Assembly: GCA_023390335.1 (NCBI GenBank)
Contig: JAEWCZ010000013.1
Location: 62,001-126,000, forward strand
DNA: 64,000 nt
Reading direction: 5' to 3'
Source of the DNA: Bacillota bacterium
GTDB lineage: Bacteria > Bacillota > Clostridia > Acetivibrionales > DSM-1351
Below are positions 63,266 to 64,000 of this stretch, piece by piece. Numbering within the stretch: position 1 is the stretch's first letter; every line of letters begins with the position of its first letter. The notes below the pieces were generated by a model. That model searched no databases, had not been told where the DNA came from, and saw nothing but the letters and a program-made list of their open reading frames with translations. A program made the translations under genes and the position numbers.

Positions 63266-63465
63266 AAAATCAAGGCTATAGCGAGGCAATAATAGATGTC
63301 CTCCACCTCTGCAGGTGGCGGGTACCGATTTGGTTTTCAGGCGGTGAGCATATCCAGGATCACCTCTGGTGACCTTTGCCTCGTTGAAACGCCGCTGAGG
63401 AAAGTAAACTTTTCTACAACCGAAAAGTGTTTACTTTTGAACCGAGGCGTTATAAAAGGTACCCA
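63266..63465 (+). ncRNA. Highly structured leader RNA of unknown class
   Basis: About 200 bases of GC-richer sequence just before an S-layer-homology gene. Pairings seen: CGAGGCAA 63282-63289 with TTGCCTCG 63376-63383; CCACCT 63303-63308 with AGGTGG 63313-63318; TCACC 63360-63364 with GGTGA 63368-63372; GGGTACC 63320-63326 with GGTACCC 63458-63464; AACGCC 63388-63393 with GGCGTT 63446-63451; AAAGTAAAC 63401-63409 with GTTTACTTT 63429-63437, capped by TTTTC with GAAAA. A second CGAGGC at 63443-63448 can take the place of the first in pairing with GCCTCG 63378-63383. The layout suggests a cis-regulatory switch. Its class is not recognised. Confidence 0.55.
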
Positions 63466-63497
63466 TAATATTTATTCTATCAGGAGGAATTGAGAGT

Positions 63498-64000
63498 ATG
63501 AGAAATCTCAAAAAGTTAATTGCAATAGTCTTAGCAATATGCGTACTCGCAACATTATCGATACCTGCATTTGCTAACGCCCAGACTGATGCACAGTATT
63601 TAGAAAAGCTTAATGTAATTAAAGGTGATGGGAAGGGTGTAAATGCCGATTACCTTGCAAAAGGAACTATAAGAATTCAGGCGGCAGTAATTTTTCTTAA
63701 ATTGTGTGGATTAGAGGCTGAGGCTCTTAAATTTTCATCTAAAGTGAACTTTGCTGATGCGGGTTCATTAGCATGGAAAGAAGGAAGAAATATTTTAGCA
63801 TATCTTAAAGCTAATCCGCAGTTGGGATGGACTGGTGTAGGCAAAGGCAAATTTGATCCTAACGGCCCGGCTACCGCTCAGATGATTTACAAGATAATTC
63901 TTGAAGCATTGGGTTACAAAACAGGAAAAGACTTTACATATGCAAACACAATTAAGTTTGCTGCTGAAAAGGGTCTTACCAAGATCAGTACTGTAAAAGG
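63498..64000 (+). CDS. S-layer-homology-domain protein (3' end beyond window)
   Basis: The frame is open from an ATG with AGGAGG ten bases upstream to the window edge (167 codons seen). A signal peptide is clear (MRNLKKLIAIVLAICVLATL, cut after AFA near residue 26). It is followed by two degenerate S-layer-homology-type modules: YLEKLNVIKGDGKG with VNFADAGSLAWKEG, and FDPNGPATAQMIYKIILEALGY with AAEKGLTKI. SLH modules bind wall pyruvylated polysaccharide and hold proteins on the surface. In a cellulosome producer this could be a surface-layer or anchoring protein, but the functional C-terminal part is not visible. The structured leader directly upstream suggests RNA-level control. Confidence 0.85.
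   Translation, partial: MRNLKKLIAIVLAICVLATLSIPAFANAQTDAQYLEKLNVIKGDGKGVNADYLAKGTIRIQAAVIFLKLCGLEAEALKFSSKVNFADAGSLAWKEGRNILAYLKANPQLGWTGVGKGKFDPNGPATAQMIYKIILEALGYKTGKDFTYANTIKFAAEKGLTKISTVK

Noticed and set aside
63266..63465. Assignment of the leader to a c-di-GMP-I, c-di-AMP or T-box element; GGGTACCGAT looks a little like the 3' end of c-di-GMP-I or a T-box.
   Set aside because: The c-di-GMP-I P2 hairpin and GACGCAAAG block are missing, the ydaO GGGGUUAAUC-like and CAGCUAAC blocks are missing, and no specifier loop or AGGGTGG-type T-box sequence in the right place was found.
63160..63493. Two small open frames across the structured leader (70 and 65 codons).
   Set aside because: No ribosome sites, odd composition (many Arg, Ser and Trp), and they run through the paired RNA segments. 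They are better explained as non-coding.
1..64000. tRNA or rRNA genes, CRISPR arrays and transposase genes.
   Set aside because: I looked in the gaps for T-loop GGTTCGA-type signatures, regular short repeats and transposase motifs and saw none. A tRNAscan and repeat search would settle it.

Overview
The window is low-GC clostridial DNA. A type I dockerin with Ala-Ile recognition pairs, a SpoVS gene behind a sigma-H-type promoter, clostridial LexA boxes, a FapR-controlled lipid operon and an anaerobic ribonucleotide reductase together point to a spore-forming, anaerobic, cellulosome-producing clostridium. A mesophile of the Ruminiclostridium (Clostridium) cellulolyticum type fits best; the species is inferred, not proven. 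Most of the window is compact core chromosome. The last 4 kb look accessory.

Layout. 1-1.1 kb: 3' end of a secreted GH30 xylanase with dockerin. 1.2-8.5 kb: a small unknown gene, then a sigma-54 module made of a PAS enhancer-binding activator, palindromic upstream sites, a -24/-12 promoter, a tryptophanase-like lyase, an amino acid permease, RidA, and rpoN itself. 8.5-13.5 kb: a zinc-ribbon protein, then a LexA-box-controlled pair of helicases (Cas4-like nuclease/XPD-like helicase fusion and a PcrA/UvrD-like helicase). 13.6-17.2 kb: yqeG, aroE, comFB, then dedA and an LCP-family gene on the minus strand. 17.5-21.7 kb: iorA-iorB-paaK-ACT, an aryl-pyruvate oxidation cluster. 21.7-24.4 kb: an Sfp-type phosphopantetheinyl transferase, a type II thioesterase and an SDR protein, with no megasynthase nearby. 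24.7-31.5 kb: cinA, murJ, recA (SOS promoter), recX, rimO, pgsA. 31.7-37.9 kb: fapR-plsX-fabH-fabD-fabG-acpP-fabF behind a FapR operator. 38-40.2 kb: rnc, an Elp3-like radical SAM gene, spoVS. 40.3-43.6 kb: SOD and a coat-like Met-rich protein (minus), nitroreductase and a ferredoxin-tailed aldo/keto reductase (plus). 43.8-54.6 kb: smc, ftsY, a UPF0182 membrane protein, a KimA-like transporter, a ROK kinase and a YdbC/PC4-like protein. 54.6-59.9 kb: nrdD-nrdG behind a likely NrdR-controlled promoter and a structured leader, then an LtaS-like enzyme. 60-64 kb: two unknown proteins, a reductase remnant joined to a frameshifted acetyltransferase, a non-coding stretch with a highly structured leader, and the 5' part of an S-layer-homology protein.

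Functional links. The lyase, permease and RidA form a catabolic unit: amino acid uptake, beta-elimination, and clearance of the reactive enamine/imine. The IorAB-PaaK cluster handles 2-oxo acids derived from aromatic amino acids. The fapR operon joins phospholipid precursor and fatty acid synthesis but contains no enoyl-ACP reductase. The two best leads for unrecognised regulation are the RNA leader at about 63.27-63.47 kb, in which one GCCTCG segment can pair with either of two CGAGGC copies, and the 3162-3321 region, in which a transcription terminator hairpin contains a full copy of the sigma-54 activator's putative binding site. No tRNA, rRNA, CRISPR array or complete mobile element was seen.
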